A stretch of 64,000 nt of DNA from an uncultured Chlorobiaceae bacterium (GTDB taxonomy: Bacteria > Bacteroidota > Chlorobiia > Chlorobiales > Chlorobiaceae): assembly GCA_903994525.1 (NCBI GenBank), contig CAJEXW010000007.1, positions 1 through 64,000 on the forward strand, in the 5' to 3' direction. The notes under the pieces were generated by a model that saw only the letters and a list, made by a program, of their open reading frames with translations, made no database searches and was not told the DNA's origin. The translations under genes and the position numbers were made by a program. Of the stretch, positions 32,919-43,129 are shown piece by piece. Every line of letters starts with the position of its first letter. The stretch's first letter is position 1.

Positions 32919-33175
32919 GGCATCACCTTCCCCTCACCAAGATTTTCAAGCCATGCAGCAGCTTTTTCATGTGGGATAGCCACGCCGGTTAATTGATAAT
33001 GTTCCCAACGTTCCATATCCTCGAGTTTTTCCCGCTCGTAGTTTTCTTCGCGCTCCAAAAATATTTCGATTGCTTTGCACATGAGCCAGTGTGGCGATCT
33101 ATCGCGGATACGAGCCAAATTTGCAAGCCGTTGCTGAGTGGCATTGTTTAACTTGACACCTTTTGTCTGTGACAT
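32906..33175 (-). CDS. Ribbon-helix-helix antitoxin (ParD/CopG type)
   Basis: An 89-residue protein with an N-terminal ribbon-helix-helix: GVKLNNATQQRLANLARIRD then SPHWLMCKAIEIFLEREENY, followed by an acidic tail that should wrap the toxin. The start at ATG 33175 follows AAGGAG at eight bases, which rules out the longer upstream frame. The gene precedes and overlaps parE, so the pair is a type II toxin-antitoxin module that normally represses its own promoter. The promoter should lie in the 180 bases upstream. Confidence 0.82.
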   Translation of the reverse strand: MSQTKGVKLNNATQQRLANLARIRDRSPHWLMCKAIEIFLEREENYEREKLEDMERWEHYQLTGVAIPHEKAAAWLENLGEGKVMPCPK

Positions 33176-33354
33176 AATCAAATCTCCTTTTGGTGCAAGG
33201 TAATACTTCTTGAAACCTTTTACAACCTTGTGCCAGATGGTTTCATTTTCAGCAAGCTTGGCCTTGAAGTTTCCCACAGCCGCAAGACAATTTTCGCACG
33301 CAGACCCGTCGGAACGCACCGGTTCTTCAATAGCATTGCCTAATATGAAAGGAT

Positions 33355-33741
33355 TCAGCAATAAAGCCAAGCAAAGCCTCCGCTTGTGCCGTCATAATCA
33401 ATGCAACAATACCAATGGGCGGTTTCGGTCTGGACCTGCATCTCTCCCAGAGGGTCAAGCGTGTAGTCAACTTGGAGCAACAGATGCCTTGAAAATATTT
33501 CCAGTGATGCATCATAAGCAACTGGATTTTTCAGCTTCGCTGCAGAGACAGGAATTATCAGCCCCCTTGGGGGTAAACCCACGCCGGGCAGAATGTTGTG
33601 AATCAGAAAACGATGAATACGACCGTTTCCATCAGTGAAAGGTGGATAAAGACAAAGCCATACGCAATGGCTGCGGCATGAACAATGGCCGGGATATTGT
33701 TGTTGGCCATTGTTTGGTGCGCTTCAACCAGTATCCATAGG
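33355..33741 (-). pseudogene. Frameshifted fragment of a Fic-family gene
   Basis: Read on the minus strand, the first part encodes LVEAHQTMANNNIPAIVHAA and AIAYGFVFIH in one frame; the rest, PFTDGNGRIHRFLIHNIL, continues in the next frame. Together they form the Fic core motif H-P-F-x-x-G-N-G-R, broken by one missing base within HPF. The segment after it (VGLPPRGLIIPVSAA and onward to a stop at 33355) matches the family of Fic proteins that act as filamentation inducers. The 5' half of the gene is absent. It is distinct from the intact fic at 29.9-31.4 kb and marks the right edge of the island. Confidence 0.78.
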
Positions 33742-33746
33742 CTCAC

Positions 33747-34712
33747 TCACCCCACCTTCCAGCAAGCCGCCTCATGGCCCGTCTCATACTCCACAAGCGG
33801 TGGCTGCTCCTTGAGGCAGCGGGCATCTGCGAGCGGACAGCGCCCGGCAAAGCGGCACCCATCGGGCAGGTTGACGGCGCTTGGAACACTGCCTTCGATA
33901 ACATGGAGGCGCTCTTTTGGTGAACCGAGACGAGGAATGGACTTGAGCAGACCTCTGGTGTAGGGGTGGAGCGGATTTTTGAAAAGCTGCTCGACAGCGC
34001 CCTTTTCAACCACTTTTGAGGCGTACATCACCAGCACCTCTTCACACAGCTCGGCCACCACCCCGAAGTCGTGGGTGATGAGCATCACGCTCATCCCTGT
34101 ATCGGCCTGCAGCTTGCCGATAAGGTCGAGAATCTGCGCCTGGACGGTAACATCAAGCGCCGTGGTTGGTTCGTCGGCAATGAGCAGCGCGGGATTGCAG
34201 GAGAGCGCCATGGCAATCATCACCCGCTGTCGCATCCCGCCAGAAAGCTCGTGGGGATAGGAGGAAAATCTTTCCGCAGGGTCGGGAATGCCGACCAGAT
34301 GGAGCAACTCAACCGAACGAGCCTTTGCCTCAGCCAGGGGAATATCCCGATGCACGAGAATCTGCTCCATAATCTGGTAGCCACAGGTAAAAACCGGATT
34401 GAGCGAACTCATCGGCTCCTGAAAAATCATGGCAATATCGTTGCCCCGCAGTTTACGCATCTTCTCTTCAGAGAGCTTCAGAAGATCACTGCCCTTCCAC
34501 AAAATTTCACCCCCCGCAAAATAGCCGGGAGGCATTGGCACAAGACGCATAACCGAGAGCGCCGTCACCGACTTTCCGCATCCGGACTCACCAACAATCC
34601 CCAGCGTACGATTCCGCTCAAGAGAAAAACTAACCCCATCAACAGCCCTGGCAACCCCGCTCTCAGTAGAGTAGTAAGTTCTAAGGTTTTTCAGTTCAAG
34701 AATTTTTTCCAT
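33747..34712 (-). CDS. Peptide ABC transporter ATP-binding protein (DppD/OppD type)
   Basis: This is the ATPase of an oligopeptide/dipeptide (or nickel) importer, acting at the inner face of the cytoplasmic membrane. All motifs are present: Walker [10 protein letters not shown]-loop [10 protein letters not shown], signature [15 protein letters not shown], Walker [13 protein letters not shown] and the H-loop LITHDFGVV. The C-terminal extension ending [15 protein letters not shown] plus [14 protein letters not shown] is specific to the Opp/Dpp subfamily and may bind an iron-sulfur cluster. I start at ATG 34712 (MEKILELKN) after GGCAGG. No permease or binding-protein gene adjoins it, so the other parts must lie elsewhere. 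Confidence 0.9.
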   Translation of the reverse strand: MEKILELKNLRTYYSTESGVARAVDGVSFSLERNRTLGIVGESGCGKSVTALSVMRLVPMPPGYFAGGEILWKGSDLLKLSEEKMRKLRGNDIAMIFQEPMSSLNPVFTCGYQIMEQILVHRDIPLAEAKARSVELLHLVGIPDPAERFSSYPHELSGGMRQRVMIAMALSCNPALLIADEPTTALDVTVQAQILDLIGKLQADTGMSVMLITHDFGVVAELCEEVLVMYASKVVEKGAVEQLFKNPLHPYTRGLLKSIPRLGSPKERLHVIEGSVPSAVNLPDGCRFAGRCPLADARCLKEQPPLVEYETGHEAACWKVG

Positions 34713-34796
34713 ATTTAACAACCTGCCCTGCACGAGGTGGTTTCAAGATTATGTTCCGCCGGGATTACGCATGAAAATATGGTTTGTCCGCTTCAA

Positions 34797-37700
34797 ATGA
34801 AAACGTTATCAGATACTGAACAGCAAAGTGCTGCCGTCACCAAAAGAAATCCAGCCTTTCTCTTTGATACAGTCAGACAATCAGCGCCTTATTCCCTTCT
34901 TGTCAAAAGAGTTGAGGAGATAACTCCTGACCATGGAGTTTTTGCTCCAATCGATACTGCCGGTTTGCAAGGATCGCTCTCTTCACTCCTTGCAGCGACT
35001 CTTTTTACCAGCCAGCCAGCCTCTCTTATGGTCCTCAGCGGCCAAAACAACTTTGAACTTTACGAAAACGATGTTGAGGCCCTTCTGAACAAAGAGAGTA
35101 TCTGCAATACCTCTGATGAGCTTTCGCTTTCGATTGGTGCGCTCTCAACCAAAAAAAAATCAATCGTCCTCGCTTTTTTTGATGACCTTGGTGTCACCCT
35201 CTGCAAACCTGCTGAAGCTGAAAACCGAATTTTTCGACTAAAAATTGAGCAGAATGCGGGATATGACAAGCTTCAACGCTTTCTTGAGGCAAACAGCTTT
35301 GAGCAACGGGAGTTTGTTGAGGATGAGGGTGAGTTCTCCGTTCGAGGTTCCATCATCGATGTATTCCCATTTGGTTCACGCGAGCCTCTGAGGATTGAAT
35401 TTTTCGGTGATACGGTGACATCGCTTCGCATGTTCGACATCAACAGCCAGTTATCAGGAAAAACGGTGCAGACTGCCGATTTGACGGCCAGTTTTACGGA
35501 TGAAAACCCCAAGGGAACTGATCTCGATACAACCATTCTCGACTATCTTGATCCGGCAACAATCATTATTATTGATGATACTGCGGAATTTGAGTCGCAT
35601 GAAAATTATGAGGCACTGACGGCTGTGCTCGCACGGTTCCGATGTATCAGAATCATGCCGTTCTCGCCTTGTGCCATTGATTTTGGGGCTGTTGCCCAGA
35701 AAAAACTGAACGCCAATTTCCGCATTCTTGCTACCCTGCTGCAACAAGAGAGCGCACAACACCACAAACCTCTCTTCGCCACCAGTTCACGCCGTGAAAT
35801 CGCTGAGTTGACAGATTTTCTTGCCGAGGAAATGGACAATTCGAACAGCACAGCTCTTCTTGATGCAAGCTGGGTTCCGGTAAATTTGCATACCGGCTTT
35901 ACCTTTGGTGACCTTGACCTCTATACCGAATCTGACATTTTCGGAAAACTGCATACCCATAAAGCACACCGAAAAAGGAAAATACGAGGCATCTCACTGA
36001 AGGACCTCCAAAAGCTCAAGATTGGTGACTATGTCGTGCACGAAAATTATGGCATTGGCATTTTCAAGTCGCTTGAAACTATTTCGGTGGGTAATTCCGA
36101 ACAGGAGTCCGTGCTGGTTGAATATGCCGGTGGTGATCAGCTTTTTGTCAATATTCAGAATATCAACCTGCTTTCGAAATATACGGCATCAGAGAACTCT
36201 CTTCCCTCACTCTCAAAGCTGGGCAGCTCGAAGTGGGCTGCAAAAAAGGATAAAGTCCGAAAAAAGATTCGCGACATCGCCATCAACCTGATCAAGGTCT
36301 ATGCCCAGCGAAAAATGCAGCCTGGCTTCCCCTTTGCCCACGACTCCATCTTTATGCGTGAATTTGAGTCCTCGTTTATCTTTGAAGAGACTCCCGATCA
36401 ACTGCGGGCAATCAATGAGGTGAAAAAGGATATGCAGGAGCCTCACCCCATGGATCGGCTGATCTGCGGTGATGCCGGCTTTGGGAAAACTGAAATTGCC
36501 ATGCGCTCGGCATTCAAGGCGGTAGAGTCACAAAAACAGGTCGCCGTCCTCACCCCCACAACCATCCTCGCCCACCAGCACGCAGAGTCATTTACCCGAC
36601 GATTTGAGAATTTCCCGATTTCAATAGCCGTGCTGAGTCGTTTTGTCACGCGCAAGGAGCAGCAGGAGATACTGAAAAAAATTGCAAAAGGGCAGATTGA
36701 TATTGTTATCGGCACCCACCGACTGGTCTCGAAAGATGTGTTCTTCAAGGATCTGGGCCTGCTGGTTATTGATGAGGAGCAGCACTTTGGCGTTGAGGTA
36801 AAAGAGAAGCTGCGTGAGCAGTTTCCCGGAGTGGACACCCTCACCATGTCGGCCACCCCTATTCCGAGGACGCTGCAATTCTCTATGCTTGGGGCTCGCG
36901 ACCTCTCCATTGTCTCCACCCCGCCAAAAAACCGCCAGCCGGTGGAGACCCTCATCACCGACTACGACCCTGCGCTCATTCAGTCGGCCATCCTGCGGGA
37001 GATCCAGAGAGAGGGGCAGGTCTTCTTTCTGCACAACCGTATTTCAGCGCTGGACGATATTCTCCAAACCCTCAGGGAGCTTGTCCCCTCGGCCCGGATT
37101 GTCTTTGCTCATGGTCAACTGCCAGCCAAAGAGCTTGAAAAGATCATGATGGACTTTATGCAGAAAGAGGTTGATGTGCTCATCTCCACCACCATCATCG
37201 GCTCTGGACTCGACATCTCCAACGCCAACACCATCATCATCAACCGCGCCGACATGTTCGGCCTCTCCGACCTCTACCAGTTACGCGGCAGAGTGGGACG
37301 AAGCGAACGCAAGGCCTACTGTTACCTGATCACCCCTCCTCTGAAAACGCTGAAAAAGGATGCCATGCAGCGACTGGCGGTTATTGAAAGCTTTACCGAG
37401 CTTGGCTCGGGGTTTAACATCGCCCTTCGAGATCTTGATATCCGGGGCGCAGGGAATCTGCTGGGTGCCGAGCAGTCCGGCTACATCCATGAACTTGGTT
37501 TTGATCTCTACCAGAAGATGCTTGAAGAGACCGTTGCCGAGCTGAAATCCACGGAGTTCAGCCACATGTTTTCAGATGAGGGCAGCAAGGTTGTGCGGCA
37601 GCAGAAGCCATGCGACCTGGTTTTCTTTTTTGATGCGCTTATTCCCGACTATTATCTCACCGCAGTTCATGAACGATTTGCCTTTTACGACAAAATATCG

Positions 37701-38105
37701 AAAGCCCCATCAGAGAAGCACCTTGATACACTGACCACTGAGCTAAGAGACCGGTTCGGCACGCTCCCCGAAGAGGTTTCACACCTGCTGCTGCTCACAA
37801 AACTCAAGCTTACCGGCACGACTCTCGGTCTTGAAAAGATCGACATGCAGTTGCAAAGCACCACACTCTATCTGCCTGAGCAGGATAACGAACATCTGGC
37901 CAACCGCGAATTCATGCAGTACCTCTTTGTTTCCGTGCAGGAACCGTGGATGCAGGAGTACAGGCCGGGATTCAAGATCGAGAAAAAAATGAAACTGACA
38001 CTGCAACACCCTTCAGCAGCCGACACCAGCCCGGCTATGCTGATTGAGAGGTACACCGGGCTGCTAAAGAAAATTGAGCAAGAGTCGAAAACGGAGGTTT
38101 TATGA
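34797..38105 (+). CDS. mfd: Mfd, transcription-repair coupling factor
   Basis: Mfd removes RNA polymerase stalled at DNA damage and recruits UvrA. The protein shows, in order, the UvrB-homology region ([20 protein letters not shown]), the RNA-polymerase interaction domain ([20 protein letters not shown]), the translocase with Walker [31 protein letters not shown], and [13 protein letters not shown], then the TRG region ([26 protein letters not shown]) and a C-terminal D7 domain. Length, about 1100 residues, is normal. The start is uncertain: ATG 34797 is used, but there is an in-frame start 60 bases earlier and neither has a clear ribosome binding site. It is divergent from the ABC ATPase gene. 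Confidence 0.94.
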   Translation: MKTLSDTEQQSAAVTKRNPAFLFDTVRQSAPYSLLVKRVEEITPDHGVFAPIDTAGLQGSLSSLLAATLFTSQPASLMVLSGQNNFELYENDVEALLNKESICNTSDELSLSIGALSTKKKSIVLAFFDDLGVTLCKPAEAENRIFRLKIEQNAGYDKLQRFLEANSFEQREFVEDEGEFSVRGSIIDVFPFGSREPLRIEFFGDTVTSLRMFDINSQLSGKTVQTADLTASFTDENPKGTDLDTTILDYLDPATIIIIDDTAEFESHENYEALTAVLARFRCIRIMPFSPCAIDFGAVAQKKLNANFRILATLLQQESAQHHKPLFATSSRREIAELTDFLAEEMDNSNSTALLDASWVPVNLHTGFTFGDLDLYTESDIFGKLHTHKAHRKRKIRGISLKDLQKLKIGDYVVHENYGIGIFKSLETISVGNSEQESVLVEYAGGDQLFVNIQNINLLSKYTASENSLPSLSKLGSSKWAAKKDKVRKKIRDIAINLIKVYAQRKMQPGFPFAHDSIFMREFESSFIFEETPDQLRAINEVKKDMQEPHPMDRLICGDAGFGKTEIAMRSAFKAVESQKQVAVLTPTTILAHQHAESFTRRFENFPISIAVLSRFVTRKEQQEILKKIAKGQIDIVIGTHRLVSKDVFFKDLGLLVIDEEQHFGVEVKEKLREQFPGVDTLTMSATPIPRTLQFSMLGARDLSIVSTPPKNRQPVETLITDYDPALIQSAILREIQREGQVFFLHNRISALDDILQTLRELVPSARIVFAHGQLPAKELEKIMMDFMQKEVDVLISTTIIGSGLDISNANTIIINRADMFGLSDLYQLRGRVGRSERKAYCYLITPPLKTLKKDAMQRLAVIESFTELGSGFNIALRDLDIRGAGNLLGAEQSGYIHELGFDLYQKMLEETVAELKSTEFSHMFSDEGSKVVRQQKPCDLVFFFDALIPDYYLTAVHERFAFYDKISKAPSEKHLDTLTTELRDRFGTLPEEVSHLLLLTKLKLTGTTLGLEKIDMQLQSTTLYLPEQDNEHLANREFMQYLFVSVQEPWMQEYRPGFKIEKKMKLTLQHPSAADTSPAMLIERYTGLLKKIEQESKTEVL

Positions 38106-38194
38106 AAACTCGAAAACTTTTGCGGCATCTTTCATGTTGACATTAAGACGATAAAAAAGGTCTTGTATTTAGCTTAACATACAATAGTAAAATC

Positions 38195-38725
38195 ATGGAC
38201 ATCACGATCAATAATAAAAAGTATGAGGCTCATGTCGGTGACAGGCTTCTTGATATCGCCCGACTCAACCATGAACATATTGGCTACTTTTGCGGGGGTA
38301 ACGCATTGTGTCAAACCTGTTATGTCAAGATTCTGGAGGGCGCTGAGCTGCTCTCTCCACTCAACGAAGAGGAGAAAGCGCTTCTATCGGATAATCTGAT
38401 AAGTGAGGGAACAAGAATGGCTTGTCAGGCAACAGTTGAACAACCTGGAACCATAAGACTGGTCTCGATTGTTGAAGAGGTCAAGCAAATGTTTACAAAT
38501 GATCCATTGCAACTGGCAGGTTATGCCGGCAAAATGGGGTGGGAGGCCGTTGTAAAGATTCCTGACACACTGCAACTGCAAGCACAAAGGGATCTGGATC
38601 CCTGGGCTGTGCTTTCGGATGTGCTCAGTGGAATTGCTGGAGCGTTTCAACTTATTGGCAGAGCCTTTCAATCGGCATGTTGCTGTACAACAGGTAACTG
38701 TAGCTGCGAATCAGGAAAGTGTTGA
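38195..38725 (+). CDS. 2Fe-2S ferredoxin-domain protein, probable chlorosome envelope protein (CsmI/J/X type)
   Basis: The first 90 residues are an adrenodoxin-like 2Fe-2S domain with ligands C-G-G-N-A-L-C, Q-T-C and a later M-A-C. A C-terminal part (LQAQRDLDPWAVLSDVLSGI) is amphipathic and resembles the CsmA/B-related tail of chlorosome envelope proteins CsmI, CsmJ and CsmX of green sulfur bacteria. These sit in the lipid monolayer of the light-harvesting chlorosome and are thought to tune energy transfer to redox state. Gene order with alanine dehydrogenase and crtH matches, as I recall, the csmX neighbourhood of Chlorobaculum tepidum. The last 15 residues are unusually Cys-rich (SACCCTTGNCSCESGKC). 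A plain ferredoxin is the alternative. Confidence 0.75.
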   Translation: MDITINNKKYEAHVGDRLLDIARLNHEHIGYFCGGNALCQTCYVKILEGAELLSPLNEEEKALLSDNLISEGTRMACQATVEQPGTIRLVSIVEEVKQMFTNDPLQLAGYAGKMGWEAVVKIPDTLQLQAQRDLDPWAVLSDVLSGIAGAFQLIGRAFQSACCCTTGNCSCESGKC

Positions 38726-38773
38726 TGAAGAGGGTAACAAAATGATTATATTTCGTTTTTTGTCCCTTCAACC

Positions 38774-40009
38774 ATGGAACTGCTGATGGGCTACCCTTCC
38801 GATATCGGGAATGTGGACTTTGATCTTGGAGTAAAGACTCTGGAGCGCTGGCTGATCAAACCTGAGAAAAGCATGAGTATCGTTCTTGGTATACCCCGTG
38901 AGCGAGCTCAAGATGAACGCCGGGTAGCCGTATCCCCACCCGGCGTCCAGATTCTGGTTGAACAGGGAATAGAGGTGATCATTGAAAAATCAGCCGGCAG
39001 CTTCTGCAACTTCAGTGATCTGGCTTATGGAGAAGCGGGTGCGCATATCGTTGAGTCACCTGGGGAGCTTTATGGGCAAAGTAACGTCATTGTCAAAGTT
39101 TCACCTCCACAAATAGAGGAACTTTCTCTCTTCGTACCGGGCCAGATTCTTGTCTCGGCGCTGCATCTGGGAACGGTAACCCCTCTCTTGCTGAAGGGAC
39201 TGCTTGAAAAAAATATTACCGCTATCGGCTTCGAGTTTATTGAAACAAGAGATGGTGAGCTGCCAATTGTCAGAACACTGAGCGAAATAGCAGGATCTCT
39301 TGCGGTTCAGACTGCGGCAAAATATCTTGAAACCGGCTATGGGGGAAGCGGTATTCTGCTCGGAGGCATTGCCGGTGTTCCGCCTGCTCATGTCACCATT
39401 ATTGGAGCAGGGACGGTTGGCCTTTTTGCTGCCCAGGATGCGCTTGGGCTGGGCGCGCAGGTAACCGTCATAGACAAGGAGATTAACCGGCTGAGGAGGT
39501 TTGAGGCCTTTTTTAACCGCCATCTGGTCACGGCTATTGCAAACGAACATTACATCGCTGAACTTGCAAAAATGTCGGATGTGCTTATAGGCGCATTGAG
39601 CCCAAAACAGAAAATCATCAAACCCCTGGTCAGCGAACAGGTGGTAAAATCGATGAAGCCCGGCTCAGTTATTATTGATGTCTCGATCGATCAGGGTGCC
39701 TGCTTTGCCACCAGCCGACACACCACGCACACCAACCCCATCTATGTCAAGCATGGTGTTACCCATTATTGTGTTCCCAATATTCCCTCGGCCGTTGCAA
39801 AAACCGCCTCTTTTGCCCTGACCAACACCCTTTTGCCTTTTCTGCTGAAGTTGACCGGACACGAAACCATTTCCGATATTCTCTGGAAAAGCCACAGTTT
39901 GAGAAAAGGAACCTATCTCTTTAAGGGTTATGTCACCAGAAAAATCCTGGAAGAACTGACGAATGTGCCCTTCAGGGAGATTGATATGCTGCTTGCCGCC
40001 AGTGAGTAG
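38774..40009 (+). CDS. ald: Alanine dehydrogenase
   Basis: The enzyme reversibly deaminates L-alanine to pyruvate and ammonia with NAD. Family features: GIPRERAQDERRVAVSPPGV at the start of the catalytic domain, a conserved His in LVSALHLGT, and the NAD-binding Rossmann loop HVTIIGAGTVGLFAAQDALG. The C-terminal SIDQGACFATSRHTTH block is also typical. With the ATG at 38774 the protein has 411 residues, including 33 residues before the usual family start (M34, ATG 38873). That extension reads like protein, but neither start has a strong ribosome binding site. It follows the chlorosome-type gene by 48 bases. Confidence 0.87.
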   Translation: MELLMGYPSDIGNVDFDLGVKTLERWLIKPEKSMSIVLGIPRERAQDERRVAVSPPGVQILVEQGIEVIIEKSAGSFCNFSDLAYGEAGAHIVESPGELYGQSNVIVKVSPPQIEELSLFVPGQILVSALHLGTVTPLLLKGLLEKNITAIGFEFIETRDGELPIVRTLSEIAGSLAVQTAAKYLETGYGGSGILLGGIAGVPPAHVTIIGAGTVGLFAAQDALGLGAQVTVIDKEINRLRRFEAFFNRHLVTAIANEHYIAELAKMSDVLIGALSPKQKIIKPLVSEQVVKSMKPGSVIIDVSIDQGACFATSRHTTHTNPIYVKHGVTHYCVPNIPSAVAKTASFALTNTLLPFLLKLTGHETISDILWKSHSLRKGTYLFKGYVTRKILEELTNVPFREIDMLLAASE

Positions 40010-40014
40010 AAACG

Positions 40015-41538
40015 TTACACCAGCTCCTCAAGCGGCTTACCAAATTTTCTTGCAATATATGAGGCACAGGATACGCCGGAATAGGTAACAGCTATCACGC
40101 CCTGACCCGGAAAAGTGCTGTCACCAGCCGCAAAAAGGTTTTTCACCGGAGTTGTGTTCTGGGGCTTTTGCATGATATTCTGCCCAGGTTTAAGCAGAGG
40201 CCCGTAAGAGCCGTCGCGCCGGTTCAGGTAACGCTCGTGAGTAAGTGGCGTAGCAAGCACTTGCAACTCAATGGCTTTTGACAATCCAGGGAGAATTCGT
40301 TCCGTCCTCGAAATAAGGGCAGCGGCAACCTGCTCCTTGGCTCTCCGATACGCTTCGCTCCCCTTCTCATACTGTGTCCACTGCTCCACCTCAGCCGTAA
40401 CAAAAGCATGAACCACATGTTTGCCTGGAGGAGCCAGTGATGGATCAAGAATAGTTGGAGCCGAAAAATAGATGGTACCACCAAGCTGATCATAATACTT
40501 CCAGTCATCGACAAGCACATGATGCACATCAAATCCGGGCGGAATAACCTTGGCATCCACACCAAGAAAGAGCTGGAACCAGCTTGGTGCTTTCAAAAAC
40601 CGCTTTTCGTCAACCCTGTAACGATTATCGGTGACAAGACGGTTAAAAGTGTCCCAAATCGTGGCATTGCTGATAACCGCCTTTGCATGATGCTCCGTGC
40701 CATCAGCCAGCCGAACACCACGAGCCTCACCATTCGTAACAAGAATTTCAGTCACTTCTGATTCATAGCGAATAACTCCGCCACATTTTTCGAGCCCCTT
40801 GCATAAGGCGGCAGGAATAGCTCCTGAACCTCCGGCAGGATAGTTTATGCCACCAAAATGGCGATCGGCAAGACAGATGCCAGCATTGACCAGTGGAGTG
40901 GAAACAGCATCCTGCAGGGCCCAGGAGTACGCCTCAATATCAATAAAGTGCAGCAGCTCATCATCATGAATATAGCGTCGAGCGGTTTTCCCCATGGATC
41001 GAAATGTCTTCAGGGCAAGCGCAAACGTCATGAGTGGAGAGGATGCACCTACAGCCAGCAAATGGTTTACATCCTCCAGCGAACCGGCAGGCATGGTGCG
41101 AAGAATTTCATAAACCTCATCAAGTTCTCTATAAAACTTTTTAACTCCTTCAGCTTCATGTGGAAAACGGGCCACAAGAGAGCCAAGAAAAGCAAGGCGA
41201 TCGTAGCAGGCTGCCACATTGAAACCGTTGGGAAGATGATAGTGAATCTGTACAGGATCGGCAATGGTGCGAACCTCTACACCCAGTTTTCTGAATATTC
41301 GGGTATGCAGATTCAGCGTGCCACTGGCACTATTTTCGCCAAAGCCATAAAAAACCGAGGCACCTGCATCAAAGCGGTAACCATTCCGCTGAAAAGAGGA
41401 ACAACTGCCCCCAGGATAACGGTTTTTCTCGAACACAACGGTGGCAATACCCCGCTCCTGAAGAAGCGCTGCGGCGGTCAAGCCTCCAATTCCGGAGCCT
41501 ATGACGATAACATCAGTTACTTCAACCTTAGAAGCCAT
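40015..41538 (-). CDS. crtH: CrtH-type carotene cis-trans isomerase
   Basis: This FAD/NAD-dependent enzyme converts poly-cis lycopene to all-trans lycopene, needed for chlorobactene and isorenieratene synthesis. The FAD-binding motif VIVIGSGIGGLTAAALLQER is near the N-terminus, followed by FDAGASVFYGFG and TIADPVQIHYHLPNG, and later DRHFGGINYPAGGSGAIP; these blocks are shared with cyanobacterial CrtH/plant CRTISO rather than with bacterial CrtI. The C-terminal NLFAAGDSTFPGQGVIAVTY closes the FAD site. Length 507 is typical. It is convergent with ald (stops five bases apart) and divergent from the sigma-factor gene. Confidence 0.9.
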   Translation of the reverse strand: MASKVEVTDVIVIGSGIGGLTAAALLQERGIATVVFEKNRYPGGSCSSFQRNGYRFDAGASVFYGFGENSASGTLNLHTRIFRKLGVEVRTIADPVQIHYHLPNGFNVAACYDRLAFLGSLVARFPHEAEGVKKFYRELDEVYEILRTMPAGSLEDVNHLLAVGASSPLMTFALALKTFRSMGKTARRYIHDDELLHFIDIEAYSWALQDAVSTPLVNAGICLADRHFGGINYPAGGSGAIPAALCKGLEKCGGVIRYESEVTEILVTNGEARGVRLADGTEHHAKAVISNATIWDTFNRLVTDNRYRVDEKRFLKAPSWFQLFLGVDAKVIPPGFDVHHVLVDDWKYYDQLGGTIYFSAPTILDPSLAPPGKHVVHAFVTAEVEQWTQYEKGSEAYRRAKEQVAAALISRTERILPGLSKAIELQVLATPLTHERYLNRRDGSYGPLLKPGQNIMQKPQNTTPVKNLFAAGDSTFPGQGVIAVTYSGVSCASYIARKFGKPLEELV

Positions 41539-41809
41539 AACGCTTATTCTGAGTTGCCTTAAGTCAAGTGATGTCTAATATATATGGTTTGGTAATATTA
41601 TCTGAAGCTCTTTTTCTCTTTTTATGTTTGCAGAAAAATCCCGGTTCTGGAACAAGATCGAAATTTGCATCTGCAATCGATCCCCGAGAGATATAACGCA
41701 CTTCTGTGAAAAAGAGTATATTCGAGTGAGTGCGTTCCTGGCTGACGAGAGCTCCTGCTTACAATTTAAGGAATCACCAACGATATCTGAACCCGGAAGA
41801 ATTCCGCTT

Positions 41810-42439
41810 ATGGACAACCCCGATGCAACTCCCCATGAAAAGAGTGTTACAAAACATGAATCACTCTCCATTGCTGAGCGTAAAATGCAGCTTGAATTTC
41901 AGAATGAAGCCGTACCGCATTTGAACGCACTCTACAACTACGCGCTCCATATAACCATGAACCCTGACGATGCTGAAGATTTGGTACAAGAGACCTATCT
42001 CAAAGCCTATCGTTTTTTTAATTCTTTTGAGCGGGGAACAAACTGCAAGGCTTGGCTGTTTAAAATTCTCAAGAACAATTATATCAACTTGTTTCGCAAA
42101 AACTCAAAAGAGCCGGGCAAAGTTGATTATGACCTCATCAAGGATTTTTATCACACCATCAAGGATAACAGGAATGATACGACAGAGACCGATACGGATT
42201 ATTTCCATTCGTTATTGCATGAGGAGGTCTATCAGGCGCTTCATTCGCTCCCTGAGGAGTTCAGGGAGGTGATTCAGTTATGTGATATTGAAGGGTTTAC
42301 TTATGAGGAAATTGCAAATATGGTTGACAGCCCTATCGGAACAGTGAGGTCGCGACTCTATCGGGGACGGAAGCTGCTTCGCACACAGTTGGAAGGGTAT
42401 GCTCAAAAGCGCGGCTTTATTACCGATCAAGATCAATAA
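41810..42439 (+). CDS. ECF-type RNA polymerase sigma factor
   Basis: A 209-residue group 4 sigma factor. Region 2 is visible as [20 protein letters not shown] with [13 protein letters not shown] and [16 protein letters not shown]; region 4 as [20 protein letters not shown] with a helix-turn-helix [21 protein letters not shown]. The spacer between the regions is long and acidic. I start at ATG 41810 ([10 protein letters not shown]) with GGAAGA upstream, not at the earlier ATG, whose added 62 residues are not sigma-like. A small zinc-finger protein follows, probably its anti-sigma factor. Stress control is likely, since hsp20 and dnaK lie just downstream, but those have a sigma-54-like promoter. 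Confidence 0.9.
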   Translation: MDNPDATPHEKSVTKHESLSIAERKMQLEFQNEAVPHLNALYNYALHITMNPDDAEDLVQETYLKAYRFFNSFERGTNCKAWLFKILKNNYINLFRKNSKEPGKVDYDLIKDFYHTIKDNRNDTTETDTDYFHSLLHEEVYQALHSLPEEFREVIQLCDIEGFTYEEIANMVDSPIGTVRSRLYRGRKLLRTQLEGYAQKRGFITDQDQ

Positions 42440-42468
42440 ACAGGAATACGCACAATCATTCGATAGCT

Positions 42469-42708
42469 ATGAAATGCAATAAAGCCCGAGTACTGATGAG
42501 TGCCGCTGTGGACGGTGAGCTTTCTTCTACAGAGGAGCAGCAGTTTCTCTCGCACCTGACGAAATGCAAGGAGTGTACCGAGGAGTTTGATGAGGCAAAA
42601 AAAACCAAACTGATTATCAAAGAGAGAGTTGTCAGATTTAAGGCACCCCAGTCTCTGGTAAATTCAATCATGCAACTAACCAGTCTCAGCCAGCGAGAGA
42701 CTGTCTGA
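42469..42708 (+). CDS. Small zinc-finger anti-sigma factor candidate
   Basis: The 79-residue protein carries a ZAS-type zinc motif, H-L-T-K-C-K-E-C (H-x3-C-x2-C), preceded by MSAAVDGELSSTEEQQFLSH, the usual layout of small soluble anti-sigma factors. Such proteins hold the neighbouring ECF sigma factor and release it on oxidative or thiol stress through the Cys pair. It begins 29 bases after the sigma gene on the same strand, so the two are likely one operon. Confidence 0.82.
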   Translation: MKCNKARVLMSAAVDGELSSTEEQQFLSHLTKCKECTEEFDEAKKTKLIIKERVVRFKAPQSLVNSIMQLTSLSQRETV

Positions 42709-43031
42709 TGTCAATCTTCCCTGTTAATTTTTCCTATGCCCAACAAATAAAGGTGAAAAAAGGTATGGTAAGTGGCTGATCAGATAGGTTGCAACGCATC
42801 TTGTACTGCTGCGTCCATATCCCTACGTTGCGCATTCCTTGAACTCAGAGAGTTTTTGGAAACTTCAGAGTAGCCTGCACAAGTAAAAAACTCCATCCTG
42901 CCCCTTCACCGCCTTGGGTATGCCCGCGTCACACTGACACTTTATCTATTTCGCACCTTCCTGTGTGACATTTTTATCATAAAACAGTCATTTATACCAC
43001 AAACTGTCAGCGAAAGTAGACCGTAAGCCGT
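42709..43031. other. Gene-free stretch upstream of the hsp20 promoter
   Basis: No credible gene is seen here on either strand. The stretch separates the sigma/anti-sigma operon from hsp20. It holds no strong hairpin that I can identify and no CIRCE element (TTAGCACTC with its inverted partner). Confidence 0.5.
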
Positions 43032-43048
43032 TTGGCACGATTTTTGCT
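43032..43048 (+). promoter_or_regulatory. Sigma-54 (RpoN) type promoter of hsp20-dnaK
   Basis: TTGGCACG, four bases, then TTGCT: this is an exact fit to the -24/-12 consensus TGGCAC-N5-TTGC. The -12 box ends 82 bases before the hsp20 start codon. RpoN promoters need an activator ATPase bound upstream; none is encoded in the window. A sigma-70-like TATAAT at 43048-43053 overlaps the -12 side, so dual control is possible. Confidence 0.7.
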
Positions 43049-43058
43049 ATAATATTAG

Positions 43059-43082
43059 CGGTTGTGGCTTTATCAACAACCG
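43059..43082 (+). promoter_or_regulatory. Inverted repeat in the hsp20 leader
   Basis: CGGTTGT and ACAACCG are separated by ten bases just downstream of the promoter. It could form a hairpin in the 5' untranslated RNA or be an operator. It is too far from the ribosome binding site (AAGGAG near 43118) to block it directly. Confidence 0.4.
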
Positions 43083-43129
43083 TAGGTATATGAACACTAA
43101 ACGTAGCACAAGGGAAAAAGGAGAGAACC

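Noticed and set aside
33747..34712. Peptide transporter ATPase as part of the defence island
   Set aside because: It is a complete, ordinary Dpp/Opp-type ATPase adjoining mfd; nothing ties it to defence beyond its position at the edge.
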